A stretch of DNA of 11,552 nt, from NCBI GenBank assembly GCA_964354375.1, contig CAYGZQ010000091.1, forward strand, positions 1 through 11,552. Direction: 5' to 3'. This document shows positions 1 through 6,355 of the stretch, one piece after another (within the stretch, counting starts at the first letter, position 1; every line of letters begins with the position of its first letter). The position numbers were made by a program, and so were the translations under genes. Origin of the DNA: CAYGZQ01 sp964354375 [NCBI: uncultured Planctomycetota bacterium] (GTDB lineage Bacteria; JAJVIF01; JAPKYR01). The notes under the pieces were generated by a model, which searched no databases, was not told where the DNA came from, and saw only the letters and a list, made by a program, of their open reading frames with translations.

Positions 1-880
1 CGGCCCATTTCCGGTAGGCTTTTCCGATCTTATCGGTAATCGGTCCGGGCAGCCCAATCCGGGCTTCCCAGAGAGCGGGACCTATGACCTTTATTACCGG
101 CGCGACCGCCTTGATGGTTCCGGTGATGAAAATCTCGTCCGCCGAGACCAGATCGACCAGTGTGAGCTCGCGCTCCTCGGTCGCGATCCGTTCCTGTCCG
201 GCGACCTTAAGAATGAAATCCCGCGTGATCCCCTGCAGAATGCCGGAATCGAGCGAAGGTGTCCGAATCACTCCCTGGGAAACCATGAAGAAGTTGCTGG
301 TGGAGCACTCGGTCAGATGCCCGTTTTCATTGAGCATCAGGGCGTCGTCCGCGCCCTTTCGCTTCGCCTCCATGAGGGCGAGAATGTTGTTGAGGTAGTT
401 GCCCGACTTGATGGCCGGGTCCATCGCAAGCCGCGAGTTTCTGCGCACATCCGTGACGCACAGCACGAGGCCACCTTCGCGGAGAGCGGCGGAAAGCTCG
501 GGAAGCTCCTTGGCGATAACGATGAGATTCGGCGACTCGCTCGATGTAGGCAATAGGTCAATTATTCCGACGCCGCGGGTGACGATGATGCGGAAGTAGG
601 TCTCACCGGGCCATCTCTTTGCCCCGATCGCCGCCTGGACTTCCGCCTGGAGTTCGTCCGCGGACCAGGGGAGAGAAAGTGAGATGCGTTGGGCGGATCT
701 GAAGAGCCGCTGCATATGCTCGTCCCACGCGAACAGCTTCCCTCTCACTGTTCGTACGACTTCGTAGATCGAATCGCCGAACAGGAAGCCGTGGTCGAAG
801 ATGCTGACCGAGGCCTCATCGGGAGTGACCTGGCGGCGGTTGATCCTGATCACGCAGTCTGTCTTTTCGTTGGTTCCCAT
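1..880 (-). CDS. Class IV PLP-dependent aminotransferase (branched-chain / D-amino-acid aminotransferase family), 3' end cut by window edge
   Basis: The minus strand encodes 293 codons from the ATG at 880-878 to the left edge with no stop. The family is usually about 280-310 residues, so only a few residues are missing. Seen motifs are FDHGFLFGDSIYEVVRT (residues 28-44), an HMQR segment with Arg58, the Schiff-base lysine in AIKSGNYLNN (Lys158), the cofactor-binding TECSTSNFF (Glu191), GILQGITR, and DEIFITGTIKAVAPV near the end. These are hallmarks of fold-type IV transaminases, which are cytoplasmic and transfer amino groups between amino acids and 2-oxoacids. The SIYEVVRT version of the first motif is closer to D-amino-acid aminotransferase or 4-amino-4-deoxychorismate lyase than to the FEGIRAY form of classical IlvE, so substrate is not assigned. 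The start is well fixed: an in-frame TAG lies seven codons upstream with no other start codon between. No strong Shine-Dalgarno is visible. It is transcribed away from all other genes here. Confidence 0.93.
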   Translation of the reverse strand, partial: MGTNEKTDCVIRINRRQVTPDEASVSIFDHGFLFGDSIYEVVRTVRGKLFAWDEHMQRLFRSAQRISLSLPWSADELQAEVQAAIGAKRWPGETYFRIIVTRGVGIIDLLPTSSESPNLIVIAKELPELSAALREGGLVLCVTDVRRNSRLAMDPAIKSGNYLNNILALMEAKRKGADDALMLNENGHLTECSTSNFFMVSQGVIRTPSLDSGILQGITRDFILKVAGQERIATEERELTLVDLVSADEIFITGTIKAVAPVIKVIGPALWEARIGLPGPITDKIGKAYRKWA

Positions 881-905
881 CTTGGTGCCGGCACGGTACG
901 GCTAC

Positions 906-935
906 ATTATCACCCAAACAGGCTCATTGAGGCAA
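906..935 (-). promoter_or_regulatory. Probable sigma-70-type promoter of the aminotransferase gene
   Basis: On the minus strand TTGCCT (935-930) is followed after 18 bases by GATAAT (911-906), which is 4/6 and 5/6 against the consensus boxes. Transcription would begin near 899, leaving a leader of about 19 bases before the ATG at 880. The position is right and the -10 is good, but the -35 is only fair and no experimental support is available. Confidence 0.45.
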
Positions 936-997
936 AAATGAGACCGTAGGGGGAAAGGCGACGCAGAAAATGGAAGGGAAAAAAGGACGGGGGGGTC

Positions 998-1026
998 TTG
1001 ATTAATCCGCTATAGTATGTTATAAT
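998..1026 (+). promoter_or_regulatory. Strong sigma-70-type promoter for the small membrane protein gene
   Basis: TTGATT (998-1003) is followed after exactly 17 bases by a perfect TATAAT (1021-1026). The surrounding 30 bases are AT-rich in an otherwise GC-rich window. Transcription would start near 1033, giving a leader of about 46 bases. The -10 box lies within an inverted repeat GCTATA (1009-1014) / TATAGC (1026-1031), which could be an operator. It is arranged back to back with the leftward promoter near 906-935, so the two genes are divergent with separate promoters. Confidence 0.7.
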
Positions 1027-1037
1027 ATAGCACTACC

Positions 1038-1061
1038 GCCGGGAGCGTTTGTCTCCTCGGC
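1038..1061 (+). other. Leader hairpin at the 5' end of the small membrane protein transcript
   Basis: GCCGGGAG (1038-1045) pairs with CTCC plus CGGC (1053-1061), giving eight base pairs with one bulged T (1057) and a 7-base loop. It begins only about 5 bases after the predicted transcription start and ends just before the ribosome binding site (GGGAG, 1068-1072). It may protect the 5' end of the message. A GC-rich genome makes short hairpins common, so a role is unproven. Confidence 0.3.
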
Positions 1062-1078
1062 ATGGATGGGAGTTGACT

Positions 1079-1366
1079 ATGGGCCAGGTTGATTTCTTAT
1101 ACTGGAAGCTGGCCGCGGTGTGCTTCGTGGTGGCTATCGCGTTCTTCTTCTTCACAACCGAAAGCCTTGTGCGCGGCAAGCTGCAACTGCCGGCATGGGT
1201 GTTTTCGTCCTTTACGTTCGTGGTCGGCGCCTTTTTCTTCAGCGTATTCCTCAATTCGCTGACGGAATTCAGGATGGGTGCCCACTACTCGCTCGACGAA
1301 CTGCTCGATGCGTGGGACCTTGTCAGCGGGTTCGCCTTTTCCGTGACTCGTTTCTGGATTGCCTAG
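1079..1366 (+). CDS. Small two-helix membrane protein, unrecognised
   Basis: This encodes 95 residues. The ATG at 1079 is chosen over an in-frame TTG at 1049 because GGGAG at 1068-1072 sits six bases upstream of it and the TTG has no ribosome binding site and lies in a predicted leader hairpin. Two hydrophobic segments are visible: residues about 6-24 (aromatic and rich in Phe, containing FFFFT) and about 38-60 (WVFSSFTFVVGAFFFSVFL). They are separated by a short basic stretch (RGKLQ). The C-terminal tail is mildly acidic and ends in FWIA. This predicts an inner-membrane protein with a short hairpin topology. I do not recognise the family. It has its own strong promoter and lies 133 bases upstream of the RodZ-like gene in the same direction, so a link to cell envelope or shape is possible but is only a guess from position. 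Confidence 0.75.
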   Translation: MGQVDFLYWKLAAVCFVVAIAFFFFTTESLVRGKLQLPAWVFSSFTFVVGAFFFSVFLNSLTEFRMGAHYSLDELLDAWDLVSGFAFSVTRFWIA

Positions 1367-1380
1367 ACCCGGTCGCGGAC

Positions 1381-1410
1381 TTGGGCTCATTAAACCATTA
1401 CTGCTATAAT
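1381..1410 (+). promoter_or_regulatory. Possible promoter of the RodZ-like gene
   Basis: A perfect TATAAT lies at 1405-1410 with a weak TTGGGC (1381-1386) 18 bases upstream. The segment 1387-1412 is notably AT-rich. Transcription would start near 1417, giving a leader of about 83 bases to the ATG at 1500. The -35 matches only 3/6, so the promoter may be activator-dependent, or the gene may also be read from the promoter at 998-1026. Confidence 0.45.
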
Positions 1411-1428
1411 TAGGTCCAAAGAGGAAAA

Positions 1429-1461
1429 CGAAACCGGGACCCTGTGTCCCGCCTTGTTTCG
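1429..1461 (+). other. Structured leader hairpin upstream of the RodZ-like gene
   Basis: CGAAAC-CGGGAC (1429-1440) pairs with GTCCCG (1446-1451) and then GTTTCG (1456-1461). This makes a 12-pair stem with a 5-base loop (1441-1445) and a 4-base bulge (1452-1455) on the 3' side. It lies between the predicted transcription start and the ribosome binding site (GGGAGA, 1489-1494). It could be a leader structure, or a terminator for the small upstream gene, although the sequence after it has no proper T run. Confidence 0.4.
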
Positions 1462-1499
1462 TTTCGCGATCTCATCCTGTGGAGACTCGGGAGAACCCA

Positions 1500-2291
1500 A
1501 TGAAAAGCGGCGAGCTGCTGAGACGGGCGCGTCAGGAGAAAGGCCTCTCGCTGGGGCAAGTGGCCAAGGACCTGTACGTTCAGGAGAAATACATCCAGGC
1601 AATCGAAGAAGGGAACTTCGAGGTAATTCCCGGCGAGGCCTACCAGCGGGCGTATTTCAAGAAGTACGCGGATTACCTGGGACTGGGCGATCTTTTCGAC
1701 AGGCTCTCCAAGTCTCCGGACATCGATATTGACGAGGAGAAGCCACGGGACGAGAGCATTTTCGGGGGAAAATGGGACACGGGGCGATGGGTGAGGGTGA
1801 TCACCAAGCTGGCGCTGATCGTGCTGATACCGACGCTGCTCGTGCTCGGCGTGAAGGCTCGACAAAGCGGGAAGCCCGATGCCGACAACCGCGAAAGGCG
1901 ATCGGGGACACAGATATTGGAGGTTGTTCCGACCGACACAACCGCGCCCACATGGCAGCCTCCCCAGAACACGAGCTCCCCGGACGCGACCCCCAAGCTG
2001 GACAACCTCGCGCACAAGATTACACTCAGGGCGATGGGACAATGCTGGGTGAGTCTCACGACCCGCGATGGGAGCCTTTACGCCGGCAACATGCAGGCGG
2101 GGGATGTCCTGAACTTCAGCGACCTGATCGGTTTCAAGCTGAGAGCCGGCGCTCCGGAAAAGCTCGAGGTCGAGCTGGACGGCGAGGTCGTGCCGTGGGA
2201 GGCCGGCGAGACCGAGAAGGTCCTGCCGCCCGGAGCGGCCGTAAATCCAGCCGACCAGCCGTCCGGGGATTCAGGCGGCGATACGAACTAG
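1500..2291 (+). CDS. rodZ: RodZ-like cell-shape protein: cytoplasmic HTH_25 domain, one transmembrane helix, periplasmic DUF4115-like domain
   Basis: This encodes 263 residues. ATG at 1500 is preferred over an in-frame GTG at 1479 because GGGAGA (1489-1494) is correctly spaced and the HTH domain starts right after it. Residues 4-65 form a helix-turn-helix of the RodZ/HTH_25 type: LLRRARQEKGLSL, then YIQAIEEGNFEVIPGE and YFKKYADYLGL. Residues about 98-118 are one hydrophobic helix (LALIVLIPTLLVLGV). A Pro/Thr-rich linker runs to about 170. Residues about 172-232 resemble DUF4115, with CWVSLTTRDGSLYAGNMQAGD and a closing LEVELDGEVVP. RodZ is known to join MreB filaments on the cytoplasmic face to the wall-elongation machinery, the HTH acting in MreB binding rather than DNA binding. 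No mreB is in the window, so the assignment rests on architecture. The tail after 232 is low-complexity. A transcription regulator is the less likely alternative. Confidence 0.85.
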   Translation: MKSGELLRRARQEKGLSLGQVAKDLYVQEKYIQAIEEGNFEVIPGEAYQRAYFKKYADYLGLGDLFDRLSKSPDIDIDEEKPRDESIFGGKWDTGRWVRVITKLALIVLIPTLLVLGVKARQSGKPDADNRERRSGTQILEVVPTDTTAPTWQPPQNTSSPDATPKLDNLAHKITLRAMGQCWVSLTTRDGSLYAGNMQAGDVLNFSDLIGFKLRAGAPEKLEVELDGEVVPWEAGETEKVLPPGAAVNPADQPSGDSGGDTN

Positions 2292-2317
2292 GGCCGTATT
2301 TGTGCCCAATTGCCTTT

Positions 2318-2360
2318 CCCGACTCGAGACGAGTCGGGTCCCGATCCCGAAACACGGGAC
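2318..2360 (+). terminator. Pair of GC-rich hairpins after the RodZ-like gene, possible terminator or REP-like element
   Basis: CCCGACTCG (2318-2326) and CGAGTCGGG (2330-2338) form a perfect 9-pair stem with a 3-base loop. It is followed by TCCCG (2345-2349) / CGGGA (2355-2359) with a 5-base loop. The pair sits 27 bases after the RodZ-like stop codon, where a terminator is expected. No T run follows, so intrinsic termination is doubtful; a repetitive intergenic palindrome is an alternative. Confidence 0.4.
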
Positions 2361-2362
2361 GT

Positions 2363-2417
2363 GGTCGGCATATGGTCGGCACATGGTCGGCACATGGTCG
2401 GCACATGGTCGGCACAT
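2363..2417 (+). repeat. Five tandem copies of an 11-bp repeat, GGTCGGCACAT
   Basis: Units begin at 2363, 2374, 2385, 2396 and 2407. The last four are identical and the first has T instead of C at its ninth base (GGTCGGCATAT). A degenerate sixth unit (7/11 matches) may follow at 2418-2428. The array ends 18 bases before the LP1 start codon and includes an ATG at every unit boundary, rotating through all three frames. It is not part of a confident coding region, although the LP1 frame happens to be open across it. Confidence 0.95.
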
Positions 2418-2424
2418 GATCTGC

Positions 2425-2429
2425 AGAGG
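2425..2429 (+). promoter_or_regulatory. Ribosome binding site that fixes the LP1 start
   Basis: AGAGG lies six bases before the ATG at 2436. This matters because the reading frame stays open upstream to 2310; the site and the signal peptide directly after 2436 settle the start. Confidence 0.65.
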
Positions 2430-2435
2430 TCTCAT

Positions 2436-5400
2436 ATGAGAAGCCAACCACTGTTACTTCTCTTTCTTCTTGTCATCGTAGGATGTTCCCGGACCGATGC
2501 GCCGACATCGCCGTCTCCCGGAGGGCAGCAAGCCGTTGAGGTTCAGTCGCAGAGTGGGGCGTCCTCGCCGTATCTCTGGGGACTATGGGATGTCGAGTAC
2601 GATCCCGTTACCGGCGAGCTTCAGGTGATCCCGCTCAGGGAAGCGTCCGGAACGTGGAACGTCACCATGTTTCTTCAGCCGCCCGCGGGAAGCCCTACGG
2701 GCCTGGGTGTGCAGATTCTCGACGCAACTCATCTTCTGAGCGACGGACGGATCGATGTGCGGGTGACCGTCAACCATCCCTTTCCCGGTCCGAAGCTCAG
2801 GGGATTCGATGTCCGCGGCGTGGTGATGGGGAACGGATCGATCACCGATTCTTACAACGCGGACATTCTCTATCCGGGTCAGAACGATCTTCGCCTGCTC
2901 AACGCCGACGGATACACGCGCTGGATGAACGCACCCGAGTTCGAAGTCCCGGGCATCCTGGGCTTCACGCCCGGCGCGCTCGGCTCCAAGGGCTTCGCAC
3001 CCGACGCAACCATCAACGGGTACAAGTACTTCGCGGAACTGATCGAGCCCGATCAATCGGTCTATGGTTATTTCGCGTCGTCGCTGGCGTATGTCGCCAA
3101 CCGCGGATCGATGACCCCGGGGACATCTATTTCGAGAGATTACTATCTGCAATTCCCGACCTCTCCTCTGCAGGTGAGATTCCAGTACGCGATAATCGCC
3201 GGCTGGGAGAAGGCCACGTCCGGAGGCGACAACCCCTCGCCTCTCGACTTCCCCCAGAACGCGAATGCATTCGAGCCGATCGGACTCTCGGTCGTGGACT
3301 CGTCGACGCTCTACATGGAAAGCCCCACGAAGAAGGGCGGCGATATCAACCTCAGGCTGAACCTAGTCGACTGGTGGGCCTACTGGGACGAAGCCAACCT
3401 CTCCGATTACATTTCAAAAATCGTCATTTCGTCCGACCAGATCGGACTTCCCGGCGGAGACTACATGGAGTTCGATTTCTCCGGGCTCGCACAGTGTCAG
3501 ACATCCGCCGCAAACGCCGAGGGAGTGGATATTTTCATTCCCGACGTGAGCCCGTCGGGCCTCGAGGGTCAGGAGATACTGATCGCGGTCGAGATGAACG
3601 GCTACGACTACAGCAATCCCTTTGGCGTTCCGAACGCGGCCGGGTCGGACCCTCTCACGTCGTATTTCAGACATACATTTGATGTGTCAACCGAATTCAA
3701 CGATCCGCCGGTTATAGTGAGCGGAGTGGACGGCGAGACCGACGTTTTTATCACCGATATCATAACGTACACGGTGACCGCGACCGATGAAGACACTCCC
3801 ACGCTCATGTACGAGTGGACCGTAAGGGATCCGCTGACCGGCGATGTTCTGTACGGACCAGTGCCGGGCGACGGAGCAGGGGCATGGGAGGCGGACTGGG
3901 GAACGGTGGACACCGCCGGGACGGTGGAAATACATTGCATAGTCTCGGACGGAGAGAACCAGGTCCAGGCCGATCCCCTGACGGTGAACGTGAACGATGT
4001 CCTCTTCCACGCGGACCTCAACGACATCACTACGGGCGACAACGCGGGCTGGACGACAAATGAGCACCAGGGGATCACCACCTGGACCGGTTTCGTCGGA
4101 TCGGACAACGTTCTGCAGGGATACGGGTATAAATTCGGGCCATTCAATGCGATGTATGTTCTCGATTCCGCGGATATCCTCGTGTCGCCCCAGATCGGGA
4201 TTCCGCCCGCGATCGATCGGGCGATAGCGGTCGTTTTCCATTCATACCAGTTCGAGTACTACCCCGACCTGCAGGTGGGATTCGACGGCGGGAATTTCAA
4301 GGTGACCGAGGCGCCCGCGCTGCCGACATACGACGATCCCGAGATGGACATCCTGGCCGGGAAGAACTATGACGGCTGGCTGTTCGGCACCGCGATCGAC
4401 AACCAGAAGGCTTTCGATTCCGACCAGTATACAGACGAGCTCTGGGCCTCCTCGTACGAGATTCCGCCCGCTTTCATCGGATCGAACGTCTATCTCGGCT
4501 TCGCCGCCGCGACTGATTACGCCGACACCGCCGAGAATCACGGATGGCTGATAGACGATGTGCAGGTTCGGGCTCTGCCGGTGGGCGGGAACGGTCCCCC
4601 GATTGCGGGCGGACCGGTGAGCGGCGACAGCATGGTCCCGATGCTTTCGGAATACCCCGGCAACTGCAAGGTCGTCGGATACGATCTCGAGGACGATCCC
4701 CTTTCATTCGCGTGGACGGTACGTTTGCCCGGAAGCGGGCAGATTGTCTGGGGACCGATCATGGGGCCGGATACAGGCGAGATGCTGATCGACTGGACCG
4801 TGGTCGGCGCCCCTGGGCAATATGAAGTTCATGTTTCGATCTATGACGGGCATCATCCGGGTGTCCCCGCGCCGCCGCTTGCGGTCACAGTCCAGCAACC
4901 GGTATTTCATGCGGACTTCAGCGACACAACGACGGGCGACAATGCGGGATGGTCTGCGATCCTGGAGACCGGCGCAACGCAATGGACGACGACGGTGGGG
5001 TCCGACGGGCTTCTGAAGGGCTATGGTTACAAATGGGGGGATTTCAACACATCTTACCAGGCCTCCAGCCAGGGGATTTTTCTATCGCCCGAGATACCCA
5101 TCCCTCCCGGGATCACCAAGGCGTCGATCTATGTGCGCCACGATTTCCAGTTCCTTGCGAGCCTCGACGGGGGCAATTTCAAGGTGACCGTGGCTCCGTT
5201 GACACCGGATTTTTCGACGAACGAGGAGAAGATCGACGGGGGATTCGGTTACGATGTGGAGATGAACGGGACGGTGCTGGACGGTCAGGACGCGTTCGGT
5301 ATCGGGATGATAAGCACGAACGGGCTTGTCAGTCGGATGGACCTCACCAGCAGCACGTTCGGGCACAATGTCAGGCTCGGAGTCGCGGTGGCGTCAGGAA

Positions 5401-5462
5401 ATGTCTTCTACAACATGCGCGGATGGCTCATGGATGATGTCGCAGTTGCGGTGACGCCGTAA
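2436..5462 (+). CDS. Large secreted lipoprotein (LP1): shared LWG/DVRG N-terminal domain plus duplicated PKD-like and MAM-like jelly-roll modules
   Basis: This encodes 1008 residues. A lipoprotein signal peptide ends in the lipobox IVGC with lipidated Cys17; Ser at +2 suggests outer-membrane sorting. A Ser/Pro/Gln linker follows. Residues about 46-420 are the domain shared with LP2 and LP3 (LWGLW at 47-51, HPFPG, DVRG at 125-128, DATIN at 190-194). The rest is a tandem module: PKD/Ig-like strands at about 423-520 (ITYTVTATDED, YEWTVRD, VSDGENQV), then a jelly-roll at about 522-716 ending in GWLIDDVQV; a second PKD-like unit at about 719-820 and a second jelly-roll from 823 to the end, finishing GWLMDDVAV. 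The (F/W)LxDDVxV ending and LxSPxIxI core resemble MAM-like or choice-of-anchor J domains, which bind ligands or carbohydrate. No catalytic residues were recognised. It is probably a surface binding or adhesion protein, but the ligand is unknown. No clear promoter was seen upstream. Confidence 0.92.
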   Translation: MRSQPLLLLFLLVIVGCSRTDAPTSPSPGGQQAVEVQSQSGASSPYLWGLWDVEYDPVTGELQVIPLREASGTWNVTMFLQPPAGSPTGLGVQILDATHLLSDGRIDVRVTVNHPFPGPKLRGFDVRGVVMGNGSITDSYNADILYPGQNDLRLLNADGYTRWMNAPEFEVPGILGFTPGALGSKGFAPDATINGYKYFAELIEPDQSVYGYFASSLAYVANRGSMTPGTSISRDYYLQFPTSPLQVRFQYAIIAGWEKATSGGDNPSPLDFPQNANAFEPIGLSVVDSSTLYMESPTKKGGDINLRLNLVDWWAYWDEANLSDYISKIVISSDQIGLPGGDYMEFDFSGLAQCQTSAANAEGVDIFIPDVSPSGLEGQEILIAVEMNGYDYSNPFGVPNAAGSDPLTSYFRHTFDVSTEFNDPPVIVSGVDGETDVFITDIITYTVTATDEDTPTLMYEWTVRDPLTGDVLYGPVPGDGAGAWEADWGTVDTAGTVEIHCIVSDGENQVQADPLTVNVNDVLFHADLNDITTGDNAGWTTNEHQGITTWTGFVGSDNVLQGYGYKFGPFNAMYVLDSADILVSPQIGIPPAIDRAIAVVFHSYQFEYYPDLQVGFDGGNFKVTEAPALPTYDDPEMDILAGKNYDGWLFGTAIDNQKAFDSDQYTDELWASSYEIPPAFIGSNVYLGFAAATDYADTAENHGWLIDDVQVRALPVGGNGPPIAGGPVSGDSMVPMLSEYPGNCKVVGYDLEDDPLSFAWTVRLPGSGQIVWGPIMGPDTGEMLIDWTVVGAPGQYEVHVSIYDGHHPGVPAPPLAVTVQQPVFHADFSDTTTGDNAGWSAILETGATQWTTTVGSDGLLKGYGYKWGDFNTSYQASSQGIFLSPEIPIPPGITKASIYVRHDFQFLASLDGGNFKVTVAPLTPDFSTNEEKIDGGFGYDVEMNGTVLDGQDAFGIGMISTNGLVSRMDLTSSTFGHNVRLGVAVASGNVFYNMRGWLMDDVAVAVTP

Positions 5463-5485
5463 TCTTCGTCAGGCTGCGTTTTTTT
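5441..5485 (+). terminator. Weak possible terminator overlapping the LP1 stop codon
   Basis: CGCAG (5441-5445) can pair with CTGCG (5474-5478), with an inner GACG (5453-5456) / CGTC (5467-5470). Seven Ts follow at 5479-5485. The T run is good, but the stem is broken and has large internal loops. If it works, it would separate LP1 from the methyltransferase gene, which starts only 26 bases after the LP1 stop. Confidence 0.3.
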
Positions 5486-5488
5486 CAC

Positions 5489-6241
5489 ATGGCGAACGAA
5501 AACCTTGTCTACGGACCCCATTCAGTATCCGATGCGCTCGACACAGGTCGCGCCCAGAGGCTTTGGGTGCTGAAGACATCGGACAGGGGAAAGGCGGCCC
5601 GGACGCGCGAGGATCTCGCCAACAGAGCCGTGGAGCTGGGACTGAAGGTGGAATGGGTTGCACGATCCTACCTTGACGACCGGATGGGTCGCGCGAATCA
5701 CCAGGGGATCATCGCGAAGGTCACTCCTTTCCCCTACACCGATTTCGACTCCTGGCTTAAGAAGAACCAGCCGCCGCAACCGTGCCTGGTGGTAATCCTG
5801 GACGGAATCCAGGACCCCGGAAATCTCGGACATATCTTGAGGGAAGCCGCCGGATTCAGGGCGGACGGCGTGATCATCCCGGAGCATCGCGCCTGCGGAA
5901 TTACGCCGACCGTGGAGAAGACGTCCGCGGGAAACGCCGGGAAAGCTCCTGTGATTCGCGTCAACAACCTCACCAGAGCGATCAAGACTCTTCAGAAGGC
6001 CGATGTCTGGTGCTATGCGGCGGATACCTCCGGCGCTGCGATCCTGACGAAAGTCGAATTCAGCCCCAGATCGGCGTGGATCGTGGGGAGCGAGCACGAG
6101 GGCGTATCGAGACTCGTCCTCGAGACCTGTGACGAAAGGGTGTCGATCCCGATGCCCGGCGCCATCGAGTCTTTTAACGTGGCGACGTCGGCGGCGCTGG
6201 GTTTGTACGAGTATCGCAGAAGGTATCCAGTTGGCAACTAG
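5489..6241 (+). CDS. rlmB: 23S rRNA 2'-O-ribose methyltransferase of the RlmB/TrmH (SPOUT) family
   Basis: This encodes 250 residues, the usual length for RlmB. Residues 6-78 match the N-terminal L30e-like substrate-binding domain (LVYGPHSVSDAL, then SYLDD and NHQGIIAKV). The SPOUT catalytic domain follows with its three motifs: DGIQDPGNLGHILREA (105-120, with Asn112 and Arg118), IVGSEHEGVSRLV (198-210, with Glu202), and IPMPGAIESFNVATSAALGLYE (220-241). These build the knotted SAM site. RlmB methylates G2251 of 23S rRNA in E. coli, in the ribosomal peptidyl-transferase P loop; the exact target here is inferred. Motif 3 reads SFNVA where SLNVS is typical, a conservative change. The ATG at 5489 has no good Shine-Dalgarno site (only CAGG about 15 bases upstream), so translation may be weak. 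A tRNA methyltransferase of the TrmH group is the main alternative. Confidence 0.92.
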   Translation: MANENLVYGPHSVSDALDTGRAQRLWVLKTSDRGKAARTREDLANRAVELGLKVEWVARSYLDDRMGRANHQGIIAKVTPFPYTDFDSWLKKNQPPQPCLVVILDGIQDPGNLGHILREAAGFRADGVIIPEHRACGITPTVEKTSAGNAGKAPVIRVNNLTRAIKTLQKADVWCYAADTSGAAILTKVEFSPRSAWIVGSEHEGVSRLVLETCDERVSIPMPGAIESFNVATSAALGLYEYRRRYPVGN

Positions 6242-6270
6242 TCCCCTCGATTTTTCCCATATCTGGTCCC

Positions 6271-6298
6271 TTGACGGATTTGAGTCGTGTGGTAGATT
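6271..6298 (+). promoter_or_regulatory. Probable promoter of the LP2-LP3 gene pair
   Basis: TTGACG (6271-6276, 5/6) is followed after 16 bases by TAGATT (6293-6298, 4/6), which is directly preceded by TGG and so has an extended -10. Transcription would start near 6305, with a leader of about 50 bases. It is the only convincing promoter upstream of LP2, and no separate one is seen before LP3, so the two paralogues are probably co-transcribed. Confidence 0.6.
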
Positions 6299-6341
6299 AA
6301 GGTAACCGCGTTTTTCAGTAGTGCCCCATCAGTTTTTCTTC

Positions 6342-6347
6342 AGGAGG
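6342..6347 (+). promoter_or_regulatory. Strong ribosome binding site of LP2
   Basis: A perfect AGGAGG lies eight bases before the ATG at 6356. LP3 has the same hexamer with the same eight-base spacing at 8893-8898 and a shared AGGAGGAT core, consistent with duplication that included the translation signal. Other genes in the window have much weaker sites. Confidence 0.85.
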
Positions 6348-6355
6348 ATTATCCA

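Noticed and set aside
84-949. Several plus-strand open frames of 66-104 codons at the left end
   Set aside because: They are shadows of the minus-strand aminotransferase, whose motifs run without a break from 880 to the window edge.
1049-1078. TTG start for the small membrane protein
   Set aside because: No ribosome binding site, it overlaps a leader hairpin, and the ATG at 1079 has GGGAG at good spacing.
1500-1700. DNA-binding transcription regulator because of the helix-turn-helix
   Set aside because: The HTH_25 type followed by a membrane helix and a periplasmic DUF4115-like domain is the RodZ pattern, in which the HTH contacts MreB rather than DNA.
1410-2042. Minus-strand open frame of 210 codons opposite the RodZ-like gene
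   Set aside because: The plus frame has a full RodZ architecture with a good start; the antisense product shows no family motif.
2363-2417. CRISPR-like array
   Set aside because: The units are 11 bases long and directly abutting with no spacers, and no cas genes are present.
2310-2435. Upstream TTG start that would extend LP1 by 42 residues
   Set aside because: The extension runs through a hairpin pair and the 11-bp array and would place the lipoprotein signal peptide inside the protein. AGAGG before the ATG at 2436 fits a normal start.
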